Assembly (NCBI GenBank): GCA_964537395.1
Contig: CAZIBN010000004.1
Location: 8,463-72,462 of the forward strand
Length of the DNA: 64,000 nucleotides
Direction of reading: 5' to 3'
Origin: GWA2-66-18 sp964537395
Lineage (GTDB): Bacteria > Elusimicrobiota > Elusimicrobia > UBA1565 > UBA9628
Part shown: positions 16,469 through 27,317 of the stretch, piece by piece
Position numbering within the stretch: position 1 is the stretch's first letter
How the letters are laid out: each line of letters starts with the position of its first letter
Notes under the pieces: model-generated
Told to the model about the DNA's origin: nothing
Seen by the model: only the letters and a program-made list of their open reading frames with translations
The model's database searches: none
Program-made: the position numbers and the translations under genes

Positions 16469-17770
16469 TCAGGGAACCGCGATGCGCTCTGCGCCGAAGT
16501 AGGGCACCAGCGCCCGGGGGATGACAACGGAGCCGTCGGCTTGCTGGTTGTTCTCGAGGATCGAGGCCGCGAGGCGTCCGACGGCTACGCCCGAGCCGTT
16601 CAAGGTGTGGACGAGCTCGGCGGGAGCCTTCGCGTCGCGGCGGAAGCGCGCCGCCATGCGCCGCGCCTGAAAATCCGAGCAGTCGGAGCACGATGAGATC
16701 TCCCGGTATTTATTCTCCGACGGCATCCAGACCTCGATGTCGTAGGTTTTCTGGGAGGCGAAGCCCATGTCGCCGGTGCACAGATGTATCACCCGGTGAG
16801 GCAGCTCAAGGGCTTCAAGCGTTGCGGCGGCGTCCTTCGTCAGCTGCTCGAGCGCCGCGAGCGAGTCCTCCGGCTTCGTGATCCAGACCAGCTCGACCTT
16901 GTCGAACTGGTGGTTGCGGATGACGCCGCGCACATCCTTGCCGTAGGTGCCGGCCTCCTGACGGAAGCACGCGGTCAGAGCCGTCAGCTTCATCGGGAGC
17001 TTCTCGGCGGAGAGTATCTCCTCGCGCACCATGTTCGTCAGGACGATCTCTGAGGTGGAGATCAGGTAAAGCGTGCTGGTCTTTTCGCCTTCGACATTGA
17101 CCGTCTTGTACATGTCGGCTTCGAACTTGGGAAGCTGGCTCGTGCCCTCGAGTATTTCCGGCAGGGCGAGATAAGGGGGGTGCACCTCGAGATAGCCGCT
17201 CTTTTCATGGCGATCGAGAAGGAAGTTGCCGAGCGCGCGGATGAGCCTGGCCCCCGGCCCCTGCCACAGAGCGAAGCGCGAGCCCGCGAGCTTGACGCCC
17301 GTCTTCATGTCGAGCGCCCCTATCTTTTCGCCGACGGTCTGATGGTCGAGCGGCTTGAACTCGAACTTCCGGGGCTCGCCAAAGGTCCTGACGAGAGGAT
17401 TCTCCGTCTCGTCCTTGCCGACAGGGACGGATGAGTGGGGGATGTTGGGAATACTCATCGCTGCGTCCCGTATGAGCTTCTCAGAGGCCAGCAGCGCCGC
17501 TTCTTTATCGGTCATGCGGCTCTTGAGCTCTGACACCTCGGCCTTGAGCTTGTCGGCGGTCGCCGTATCCTTGGCGGCCATAGCCTTGCCGATCGACTGG
17601 GAAGCGGCGTTGCGCTGAGCGCGCATGGCCTCCACTTCGATCATGATCGCCCGATGCGCTTCATCGAGCTTCATCAGCTCGTCGAAAGCCGTTCCAAGCT
17701 TCGGATTGCGAGACGACAGCGCCTGGCGGACCTGATCTGTATTTTTGCGAGCGCCGCCGAGATCGATCAC
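16469..17770 (-). CDS. serS: Seryl-tRNA synthetase
   Basis: A 433-residue class II aminoacyl-tRNA synthetase. The N-terminal 110 residues form the long antiparallel coiled-coil arm that contacts the tRNASer variable arm (DEAHRAIMIEVEAMRAQRN and onward). The catalytic core has motif 2 (ACFRQEAGTYGKDVRG) and motif 3 (GVAVGRLAASILENNQ). The length fits bacterial SerRS. It overlaps the preceding secreted-protein gene by 4 bp and runs straight into mazG. Confidence 0.97.
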   Translation of the reverse strand: MIDLGGARKNTDQVRQALSSRNPKLGTAFDELMKLDEAHRAIMIEVEAMRAQRNAASQSIGKAMAAKDTATADKLKAEVSELKSRMTDKEAALLASEKLIRDAAMSIPNIPHSSVPVGKDETENPLVRTFGEPRKFEFKPLDHQTVGEKIGALDMKTGVKLAGSRFALWQGPGARLIRALGNFLLDRHEKSGYLEVHPPYLALPEILEGTSQLPKFEADMYKTVNVEGEKTSTLYLISTSEIVLTNMVREEILSAEKLPMKLTALTACFRQEAGTYGKDVRGVIRNHQFDKVELVWITKPEDSLAALEQLTKDAAATLEALELPHRVIHLCTGDMGFASQKTYDIEVWMPSENKYREISSCSDCSDFQARRMAARFRRDAKAPAELVHTLNGSGVAVGRLAASILENNQQADGSVVIPRALVPYFGAERIAVP

Positions 17771-18279
17771 TTCGCCACCTCCAAAATGCTCTCAAGAGAC
17801 TGCACCGCGGCGTCGCCCTGGTGAGGCTCGATCATGACCTGGAGCTTCACGCGGTCCGGCCACCAACCGGCGCGGGCCAGCTTCGCCAGATACAGCTCCA
17901 GCGCGGGGGAGGTCGTCAGATAAACATCGAGAGTCTTGTTCGGGCCGACCTTCGGCACGCGCCTTTCATCCACCATGAACGGCACTCCCCAGGAGCCTTC
18001 GGGAGCGGCGCCTGCGATAGGCACGAGGCGAGCGATCATACTGTAGCGAAGCAGGATCCCCTCAGCCGCCTTCGGGCCCCGGTTCTTGAGCGTCAGGCGC
18101 GCGCGCAAACGCGTATCAAGCTTCGGCGGGCCGTCGAGCAACTGCCCGACGTCCTCCCAAACGGCAACGCGAGGCTTCTCCACGCGCGCGCGCTGCCAGG
18201 AGACGCTGTCCAGAAAAAGCTCGGCCCTGGCGCCCGCGGCCGTAAAGGCCGCGAACGCCAGGACCGCGATGAGACGCAT
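17767..18279 (-). CDS. Secreted protein of unknown function
   Basis: A 170-residue protein with a clear signal peptide (MRLIAVLAFAAFTAAGARA). The mature part includes RLRARLTLKNRGPKAAEG and later strands, suggesting an immunoglobulin-like beta sandwich; this is a guess from pattern. No motif recognised. It starts 13 bp after gyrA and overlaps serS, an unusual companion for these genes. A longer frame to 18399 overlaps gyrA and is rejected. Confidence 0.68.
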   Translation of the reverse strand: MRLIAVLAFAAFTAAGARAELFLDSVSWQRARVEKPRVAVWEDVGQLLDGPPKLDTRLRARLTLKNRGPKAAEGILLRYSMIARLVPIAGAAPEGSWGVPFMVDERRVPKVGPNKTLDVYLTTSPALELYLAKLARAGWWPDRVKLQVMIEPHQGDAAVQSLESILEVAK

Positions 18280-18292
18280 CAACGTCCGCGCC

Positions 18293-20812
<2,520 letters not shown>

Positions 20813-20846
20813 GGTCTTTGCTCTCTCGTTAAATTAAATTGACTTT

Positions 20847-20924
20847 GGTGTCAGGCCTACCGGTATTTGCAGTATTTTCATCATCGCACTCTTGAATACT
20901 GCAATTACCGGTAGGCCTGACACC
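20847..20924. repeat. Large inverted repeat (30-bp arms) between gyrB and gyrA
   Basis: Arms 20847-20876 and 20895-20924 pair at 29 of 30 positions around an 18-base loop. The outer 19 bases of each arm (GGTGTCAGGCCTACCGGTA and its complement) are identical. It starts 7 bp after the gyrB stop. No U-tract follows, so it is not a standard terminator. The GTGTCAGGC ends resemble palindromes spread by REP-associated or IS200-like transposases; that origin is inferred. Confidence 0.85.
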
Positions 20925-20931
20925 TTTCTCA

Positions 20932-23490
20932 CTAGATGTCGAGGTTTTTGACTTCTTTGGCGTGCTTCTCGATGAACAGCCGGCGCGGCTCGACCTTGTC
21001 GCCCATAAGGGTGACGAAGGCGTTCTCCGTGTCGGCCGCATCCACGATCTTGACCTGGAGCAGGCGGCGGCGCTTCGGATCCATCGTGGTCTCCCACAGC
21101 TGATCGGGGTTCATCTCACCAAGACCTTTATAGCGCTGGATCATCGCGCCATGGCGCCCCGCGTCACGGACCATCTCAAGCAGGTCCTTGAGGCTGTAGC
21201 CGTCGATCTCGTTGTGCGAGGTCTTAGCCCGGAACAAAGGCTTGGTGTTCTCGTCGCGCGTGACCTCGTACCACTTCAGGTCGAGCCCCATGTCCTTGAA
21301 CTTCTTGGACAGCGCCTCGAGCTTCGCCATCTCCCACAGTTCCTGCACGTCGGGCTCAAGAGATTCCTCGTCGGCTTCGCTGAGCGGAGACTCCTCGACG
21401 GCCTCACCCTCGGAGGGGACGGCAGCGCCCTTCGCGGGAACAGGGGCCTTCTTCTTCTCGGCGCGCTCCGCGACCAGCTTAGCCTTCTGCTCGGCGACAT
21501 ACGCGTCGCGGTAGACCTTCCACTCCTTGTCGGAATAGAAGAACTCATACTCGCCCGCGCTCTTTTCGACGCGGTAGAGGGGGAGCTTGCCGGAGGCCTG
21601 ATACTCAATAAAGTCCTCGAGATGAAGGCTCTTGCGGCTGATGTGGCGGATCAGGCTCTCGAGTTCAGCCAGGAGTTTGAGCAGGTCGCGCAGGTCCTCG
21701 GCATCAAGCTTCTTCGATTTACCGTTGGCCGGGTTGACCGCGGTGACCTCGAGCGAGTTGCGGCCCTCGTTGAGGAGCCACTGCTCCATCTTCTCCTCGG
21801 TGTCCACATACATCTCCGTCTTGCCTTTCTTGACCTTGAACAAAGGCGGCTGGGCGATGTAAATGTGCCCATTCTCGACAAGCTGCTTCATCTGACGATA
21901 GAAGAATGTCAGAACCAAGGTGCGGATATGCTGACCGTCGACGTCGGCGTCGGCCATGATGATAAGTTTATGGTAGCGGAGCTTATCCATCTTTAAGCCG
22001 TCCTCGCCCCCTCCGATGCCCGTGCCTATCGCCGAAATAAGAGTCCTGACTTCTTCGTTCGAAAGAATCTTGACCAGGCGCGCCTTCTCCACGTTCAGGA
22101 TTTTTCCCTTGATAGGCAGGATGGCTTGGAAGACCCGATCACGACCTTGCTTGGCCGAGCCTCCGGCGGAATCGCCCTCGACGATGAACAACTCGGAGCG
22201 CTCCGGATCGCGCTCCTGGCAGTCGGCAAGCTTGCCGGGAAGGCTCGAGCCGTCAAGCACGCCTTTGCGGCGCGTCAGGTCCTTGGCCTTGCGTGCGGCC
22301 TCACGGGCCTCGGCGCCGGCGATCGCTTTCGCGCAGATGGACTTCGCGGTCGAAGGATTCTCCTCGAAGAAGGTGATCAGGGCGTCGCCCACGATGGACT
22401 TAACGATGCCCTCGACCTCGGCGTTGCCGAGCTTGGACTTCGTCTGGCCTTCGAACTGCGGATTCTGGATCTTGCAGGAGAGAACGGCGCACAGTCCTTC
22501 GCGCACGTCGTCTCCCGTGACTGAAAAGTTCTTACCCTTCAGAAGGTCGTACTTCTTAAGATAGTCGTTGACGACGCGCGTCAGTGCCGAGCGAAAGCCC
22601 GCCAGGTGCGTGCCGCCTTCGGGCGTCTTGATATTGTTGACGAAAGAGAAGACGGTCTCGGAGTAGTCGTCGTTGTATTGGATCGCGAAGTCGACGACGA
22701 CCTCTTCCTTCTCCTTGCTCATCGAGATCGGCTCACGATGGACGACTTTCTTGTTGTGGTTGAGGTGCTGAACGAACTGGGTGATGCCTCCCTCATAATG
22801 GAAGGCGTGGCGCTTATCCTCGCGCTCATCGGTGATCGAGATCTTCGCTCCGGCGTTCAGAAAAGCGAGCTCGCGAAGGCGGTTGGAGAGCGTCTCAAAA
22901 GAATACATGTGCCCGTTAAAGATGTCCGGATCAGGCTTGAACGAGATTTTGGTGCCGTGCGAATCGGAGTTGCCCACAGCCTTCACGTCGGCGTCGGGCT
23001 TACCGCGCTTGTAGTTCTGGATCCACATCTTGCCGTCGCGGTGGATCTCAGCCTTCAGCCACTCGGAGAGGGCGTTAACGCAGGTGACGCCGACGCCGTG
23101 CAGGCCGCCGGAAACCTTATAGGCTCCCTTATCGAACTTGCCTCCCGCGTGGAGGACCGTCAAGATGACCTCAAGCGCGGACTTACCCTTGAACTTCGGG
23201 TCCTTCATCGGGTCGACAGGAATGCCCGAGCCGTCGTCCTTGACGGTGATCGAGTTGCCCTGATGGATGAACACGTCGACGGTCGAGCAGCGCCCCGCCA
23301 AAATTTCATCGACGGAGTTATCGACGACCTCATAAACCAGATGGTGCAGGCCGGACGGGCCGGTGCTGCCGATATACATCGCGGGGCGCTTGCGGACGGC
23401 CTCGAGCCCCTCGAGCACCTGGATGTTTGATGCGTCGTACTTCTCGTCCTTCTTGGCCATATCTGTCGTCTCCATCGCGGCTTCAGACAT
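20932..23490 (-). CDS. gyrB: DNA gyrase subunit B
   Basis: An 852-residue ATPase subunit of gyrase. The GHKL ATP-binding motifs are VYEVVDNSVDE, DDGSGIPVD and GGLHGVGVTCVNALS; the TOPRIM begins EGDSAGGSAKQGRDR with DADVDGQHI further on. Before the last 130 residues there is an extra charged Ala/Pro/Glu-rich insertion (around EKKKAPVPAKGAAVPSEGEA), and the end is the usual GRHGAMIQRYKGLGEM block. The start at 23490 is chosen because GGAGGGGGAG lies just upstream; ATG 23520 and ATG 23460 are in-frame alternatives. Confidence 0.97.
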   Translation of the reverse strand: MSEAAMETTDMAKKDEKYDASNIQVLEGLEAVRKRPAMYIGSTGPSGLHHLVYEVVDNSVDEILAGRCSTVDVFIHQGNSITVKDDGSGIPVDPMKDPKFKGKSALEVILTVLHAGGKFDKGAYKVSGGLHGVGVTCVNALSEWLKAEIHRDGKMWIQNYKRGKPDADVKAVGNSDSHGTKISFKPDPDIFNGHMYSFETLSNRLRELAFLNAGAKISITDEREDKRHAFHYEGGITQFVQHLNHNKKVVHREPISMSKEKEEVVVDFAIQYNDDYSETVFSFVNNIKTPEGGTHLAGFRSALTRVVNDYLKKYDLLKGKNFSVTGDDVREGLCAVLSCKIQNPQFEGQTKSKLGNAEVEGIVKSIVGDALITFFEENPSTAKSICAKAIAGAEAREAARKAKDLTRRKGVLDGSSLPGKLADCQERDPERSELFIVEGDSAGGSAKQGRDRVFQAILPIKGKILNVEKARLVKILSNEEVRTLISAIGTGIGGGEDGLKMDKLRYHKLIIMADADVDGQHIRTLVLTFFYRQMKQLVENGHIYIAQPPLFKVKKGKTEMYVDTEEKMEQWLLNEGRNSLEVTAVNPANGKSKKLDAEDLRDLLKLLAELESLIRHISRKSLHLEDFIEYQASGKLPLYRVEKSAGEYEFFYSDKEWKVYRDAYVAEQKAKLVAERAEKKKAPVPAKGAAVPSEGEAVEESPLSEADEESLEPDVQELWEMAKLEALSKKFKDMGLDLKWYEVTRDENTKPLFRAKTSHNEIDGYSLKDLLEMVRDAGRHGAMIQRYKGLGEMNPDQLWETTMDPKRRRLLQVKIVDAADTENAFVTLMGDKVEPRRLFIEKHAKEVKNLDI

Positions 23491-23601
23491 CGTCTCCCCC
23501 TCCGGTTCAACCGGAAACATCGACGGTCGTGCCTCTAGATGCTAAAGTTTTTTCCTCAACGGCATCTGTGTCGGGCCGCTTGCGGCCCGACCTAATTCAA
23601 C

Positions 23602-23907
23602 TCAACGGTAAGTCGTTTTGACGGCGATGATCCACGGACGGCTAAAATATTTATTAAGGGCTTTAAGTAAAACCCCAGACCTCATCTGCAGTTCCTGCGC
23701 CGCCGCCGCGCTCTTCGGACGCACGAACAACGTTCCCTTCTTGACGGCCACCAGCGCCCAGTGCTTCGAGTAGGCGCCGCACTCCTTATCCCAGACAGCG
23801 TTCAGCAGCGCCAATTTATCATTGACGGTCCCAGCACGGTACGCAAAGCTCTTTATCAGGTCGCCGGAGGTGGACCAACGGCCGGGCTTTTCCTTTTCCG
23901 TGATCAC
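23602..23907 (-). CDS. DciA-like (DUF721) protein
   Basis: A 101-residue protein matching the DUF721/DciA pattern: a WDKECGAYSKHWALVAVKKG core, then GTLFVRPKSAAAAQELQM and a short C-terminal segment. DciA proteins load or assist the replicative helicase DnaB in bacteria lacking DnaC/DnaI. Its place between dnaN and gyrB, where recF often lies, agrees with that role. It overlaps dnaN by ATGA. The call is by pattern; the family is short and divergent. Confidence 0.68.
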   Translation of the reverse strand: MITEKEKPGRWSTSGDLIKSFAYRAGTVNDKLALLNAVWDKECGAYSKHWALVAVKKGTLFVRPKSAAAAQELQMRSGVLLKALNKYFSRPWIIAVKTTYR

Positions 23908-25022
23908 AATCTCATCGGCATGACGACGAATTTATACTCACCGTCTCCGCCAACCGGCTCGAACAACGCAGGGTTGACAGGGCTCGTCATCGCCACCGTC
24001 ACTGTATCTGTATCAACATGCTTTAGAGCATCAACCACGAACTGAGGATTGAATGCCACAGAGAAATCAGCTCCGCTGTAATCGACAGAGAGATCCTCAT
24101 TGAATTCATTGTTCTGGCTTGAGGAGGTCACATGCAACGCTCCCTTCTTAAGCGCGTATTTAACCGAGCCTCCGCGGTCCACAGCGCATAAGGACGCGCG
24201 CTTGGTCACGGCAAGAAGGTCCTTCGTCGAGGCCGTGAAGATGACCTCTCGCTTCGTCGGGATGACTTGATCGTAGTTAGGGAACGCGCCTCCCACGAGA
24301 CGGGAGAGGATGGTCGTTTCTTTGAGTTGGAATGTGATCTGGTTGTCGGTCACCGCGACGAGTATCTTCTCCTCATCATTCGCCTCGATCTCAAGCAAGG
24401 TCACAAGCCTCAGAAGCTCGGACAGCACCTTCGTCGGCACGATGACGGAGAATTCCTTGTCTTTCGGTAGTATTTTCTTCGCGCAGACAGCGAGACGGCG
24501 CCCATCCGTCGAGACCATCTCAAGAGTTCCCTTCTTACCGGACCAGAAGACTCCGTTAAGAACATGACGAGTCTCATCGGAAGAAGCCGCGAAGATGGTC
24601 TTCTTGATCATCCCCGCCACGACTCCGGCGGGAAGCTCAAACGAAGAGGCTTTGTTGAATTCAGGGAGAACAGGATATTCAGACTTAGGAGAACCCACGA
24701 TACCGAACCGCGACCGTCCGCACTTTAATGATATTTTTCCGCCCGCATCCACGGTCAGTTCTATATCCTGGGCTTCGGGCAGGCTGTGGAGTATGTCCGC
24801 GAACTTCTTTGCGGGAATTGTGATGGAGCCGTCCGTTTCGATCTCCGCCTTGATGTAATGCTTGACTCCCATCTCCAGGTCGGTCGAAATAACCTTCACC
24901 TTCTTGTTCTCGGTTTCCATTAAGAAGTTTAAAAGGATGGGAAGCGTGGTCCGGCTTGATAGCGCGGACTGTATGGTTTGAACTCCCCGTGCCAGTTCTT
25001 CCTTGCTGATGGTTATTTTCAT
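23904..25022 (-). CDS. dnaN: DNA polymerase III beta subunit (sliding clamp)
   Basis: A 372-residue sliding clamp of three structurally similar domains that tethers polymerase III. The start MKITISKEELARGVQTIQSALSSR, the middle IKKTIFAASSDETRHVLNGV, and the C-terminal FVVMPMRL (peptide-binding pocket end) are typical. A GGAGAGGATG region precedes the ATG. It lies between dnaA and the DciA-like gene, as expected for an origin-proximal cluster, and was probably co-transcribed with dnaA or driven from the intervening 172 bp. Confidence 0.97.
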   Translation of the reverse strand: MKITISKEELARGVQTIQSALSSRTTLPILLNFLMETENKKVKVISTDLEMGVKHYIKAEIETDGSITIPAKKFADILHSLPEAQDIELTVDAGGKISLKCGRSRFGIVGSPKSEYPVLPEFNKASSFELPAGVVAGMIKKTIFAASSDETRHVLNGVFWSGKKGTLEMVSTDGRRLAVCAKKILPKDKEFSVIVPTKVLSELLRLVTLLEIEANDEEKILVAVTDNQITFQLKETTILSRLVGGAFPNYDQVIPTKREVIFTASTKDLLAVTKRASLCAVDRGGSVKYALKKGALHVTSSSQNNEFNEDLSVDYSGADFSVAFNPQFVVDALKHVDTDTVTVAMTSPVNPALFEPVGGDGEYKFVVMPMRL

Positions 25023-25100
25023 TTAAATCATCCTCTCCTTCATCAAGCGGGGGATACGGTGGACAACCCTGTTTCCCCAAGAGAAATAAAGACCGGATGG

Positions 25101-25187
25101 TGTGGATAACTATGAGGAGTTATCAACACTGTCCACAACGTTGGGCGCTGTCCCCAATTATTAGAAGGCGCGCACAGGTTGTTCACA
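25101..25187. promoter_or_regulatory. DnaA-box cluster between dnaA and dnaN
   Basis: A perfect box TGTGGATAA at 25101-25109 is followed by near matches TTATCAACA (25120-25128), TGTCCACAA (25130-25138) and TTGTTCACA (25179-25187). The 172-bp gap 25023-25194 holds no gene. With the cluster upstream of dnaA this looks like the second half of a bipartite origin. Confidence 0.6.
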
Positions 25188-25194
25188 AGCTTCA

Positions 25195-26544
25195 TTATCG
25201 TTCAGCCGCTTTTATGTCGGCTTGGAGCTTATTTATGAGTTCCAGAAAAAAAGGGTCTTCCTCGATCTTTTTTTCTATTTTCTTGCGTGCGTGAAGGACC
25301 GTAGAGTGGTCCTTGCCGCCGAAGGCCCGACCGATGTCGGTTGAGGAGAGTTCCGTCATCTGGCAGGACAGGTACATCGCGACCTGGCGGGGCATGGAGA
25401 TGGAGACCGTACGCTGATGTCCTTTCAGGTCCTTAACGTCGACGGAATATTTAAGAGAGACGACCCGTTGGATCGTTTCGACCCGTACTGGAGAGGAATC
25501 GTCCACGGTGATAGAGTCTTTTAGAATGTCCCGTGCGTCATCAACGGACAAAGGGGCGCCGGTCATGGCCTGAAAGGCCTTCAGCCGGATCAGGCAGCCT
25601 TCCAGCGCGCGGACGTTGGTCTTGACCGAGGAGGCGATGAAGAGGATGACGTCGTCGGGCGTGGTAAAGCCTTCATGAGCGGCTTTCTTGCGCAGGATCG
25701 CGATCCGGGTCTCGAGGTCCGGTGGCTTGATGTCGGCGACGAAGCCCCATTCCAGGCGTGAGATCAGGCGCTGCTCGAGGGGGGTCATCTCCTTTGGTGA
25801 GCGGTCGGAGCTGACGACGATCTGCTTTCGTGAATCAAAGAGGGCGTTGAAAGTGTGAAAAAACTCCTGCTCGGAGCGGTCCTTGGCGATCAAAAATTGG
25901 ATGTCGTCGATGAGAAGGCAGTCGAGCGAGCGGTAGCGGGAGCGGAAGGCGTCGATCTGGTTGTTCTGTAGGGCGGCGATATACTCATTGACGAATTGTT
26001 CGCTGGTGGTGTAGAGAACGCGCGAGCGCGGGTGATGCCTGCGGATCGAGTTCCCTATAGCGTGCATCAAATGGGTCTTGCCGAGGCCGACGCCGCCGTA
26101 GATCACGTATGGATTGTACTGCGTTCCCGGGCTCTTTGAGATCGACTCGGCCGTCGCGCGCGCGAGGCGGTTTGATTCACCGATGACGAACGAGTCGAAC
26201 GTGTAGCGGGGGTTGAGCTCTGAGAGGGGAAAGTCGGATTGAGGGGAGGCCTCGGGCACAGGATCTGATGGAGGAAGCACGCGCGTCAGATCGCGCTCAA
26301 CGCGGAAGTCGATGCCGATCTCAGTGCCGGATATATCGCGAAGCACGGACAGCAGACGCTTCTGGTAGCGCTCCTTTATACCGTCGGAAAAAAACTTATT
26401 GGGGACCTTCAGCATCAGGACCCCGTCTTCTAATGAGGCGGCTTCCACGGGCTTGAGCCAAAGCTCGGCATTTTCTTCACCGATCTCCGAACGCAGCCGT
26501 TCCACGGTCTGTGTCCAGAGTTCGACTTCGTCGACTTTCTTCAC
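25195..26544 (-). CDS. dnaA: Chromosomal replication initiator DnaA
   Basis: A 449-residue AAA+ initiator. Domain I (1-80) has the ELWLKPVEAASLEDG pattern, domain II is a Pro/Ser linker (about 88-108), domain III has Walker A YGGVGLGKTHLM (149-160) and Walker B CLLIDDIQF (D213, D214), and domain IV has the box-binding SSTDIGRAFGGKDHSTVLHA. The GTG start is four bases from a perfect DnaA box, so binding there should repress its own expression. The start has no visible Shine-Dalgarno; the next in-frame starts would truncate domain I. Confidence 0.98.
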   Translation of the reverse strand: MKKVDEVELWTQTVERLRSEIGEENAELWLKPVEAASLEDGVLMLKVPNKFFSDGIKERYQKRLLSVLRDISGTEIGIDFRVERDLTRVLPPSDPVPEASPQSDFPLSELNPRYTFDSFVIGESNRLARATAESISKSPGTQYNPYVIYGGVGLGKTHLMHAIGNSIRRHHPRSRVLYTTSEQFVNEYIAALQNNQIDAFRSRYRSLDCLLIDDIQFLIAKDRSEQEFFHTFNALFDSRKQIVVSSDRSPKEMTPLEQRLISRLEWGFVADIKPPDLETRIAILRKKAAHEGFTTPDDVILFIASSVKTNVRALEGCLIRLKAFQAMTGAPLSVDDARDILKDSITVDDSSPVRVETIQRVVSLKYSVDVKDLKGHQRTVSISMPRQVAMYLSCQMTELSSTDIGRAFGGKDHSTVLHARKKIEKKIEEDPFFLELINKLQADIKAAER

Positions 26545-26640
26545 AGGTTATCCACAGATGTGGATAACTAAGTTATCCACAGGATAAGAGTTTGTTTTAT
26601 ATGAGTTTATTAACATTATTACATGCAAAAAAATAGACCC
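26545..26640. other. oriC: Probable replication origin core: three perfect DnaA boxes and AT-rich tract
   Basis: TTATCCACA at 26548-26556, TGTGGATAA at 26559-26567 and TTATCCACA at 26573-26581 lie within 34 bp. About 26585-26640 is strongly A/T-rich and is the likely unwinding element. Gene direction switches here, leftward before and rightward after, in agreement with bidirectional replication from this point. Confidence 0.82.
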
Positions 26641-26751
26641 GAAACGCATGCGACCGCGCGCCCTGGAAATCGACCCAGAATCAGACCGCATATTACCAGT
26701 TTCGATTCCTTAGAGTCAACCTGTGGCGGTGGAGGATGGCGTCGCATTCGT

Positions 26752-26779
26752 TGACAGGTCGAGGCCCAAGCGCTAGAAT
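26752..26779 (+). promoter_or_regulatory. Promoter of hpf
   Basis: TTGACA (26752-26757), 16-bp spacer, TAGAAT (26774-26779). The ATG is only nine bases beyond the -10, so the message would have a leader of zero to three bases. Confidence 0.78.
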
Positions 26780-26788
26780 CTCACACCT

Positions 26789-27313
26789 ATGGAGATTCAA
26801 TTAACGGCCAAGCAGCTCAAGATCACCCCCGCTCTGCGCGAGTACGTGCAGCAGAAGATGGGAAAGACGCAAAAGTATTTTGACCACATCGTTTGGGGCC
26901 AGGCTTTTCTTTTCGTGGAGAAGCGCGCTCACAAAGCGGAGATGATCGTACACGCTCCGGGGCAGACGTTCAGCGCCGAGGCAACGGCCGCCGACCTCTA
27001 CTCTGCCATCGACCTCGCGTCCGACAAGATCGACGCGCAGCTCAAGAAGCATAAGGAGCGCATCAAGAGCCGCCACAAACCCAAGACCTCCGACACGATG
27101 GCTGAAGCTGTGCCTCCCGTCGAGACGTCCTTCGCGGTATCGCGCCAGCCGGTCTATCCCATGACGCCGGAGCAGGCGTCGTCGGAATTCAACTCTTCCG
27201 AACGAGTGTTCCTCGTCTACCTCGACAAGGATACCGACCAGGTTCACGTTCTCTATCGTCGCGAGGACGAGAGCTTCGGGATCATCCAGCCCGTTCGCAG
27301 AATCAAGCGCTAG
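26789..27313 (+). CDS. hpf: Ribosome hibernation promoting factor, long form
   Basis: A 174-residue long HPF. The N-terminal RaiA/HPF domain (1-100, opening MEIQLTAKQLKITPALREYV) binds the 30S decoding region; after a linker, the C-terminal domain (from about 120, with VFLVYLDKDTDQVHVLYRRED) dimerises ribosomes into 100S particles. The order here, ahead of hprK and the PTS genes, is analogous to rpoN-hpf-ptsN-rapZ clusters, with rpoN missing. The start follows a promoter with almost no leader. Confidence 0.9.
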   Translation: MEIQLTAKQLKITPALREYVQQKMGKTQKYFDHIVWGQAFLFVEKRAHKAEMIVHAPGQTFSAEATAADLYSAIDLASDKIDAQLKKHKERIKSRHKPKTSDTMAEAVPPVETSFAVSRQPVYPMTPEQASSEFNSSERVFLVYLDKDTDQVHVLYRREDESFGIIQPVRRIKR

Positions 27314-27317
27314 CCCC

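Noticed and set aside
20847..20924. Treating the gyrB-gyrA hairpin as a normal terminator
   Set aside because: No U-tract in either direction, and gyrA lacks an evident promoter of its own.
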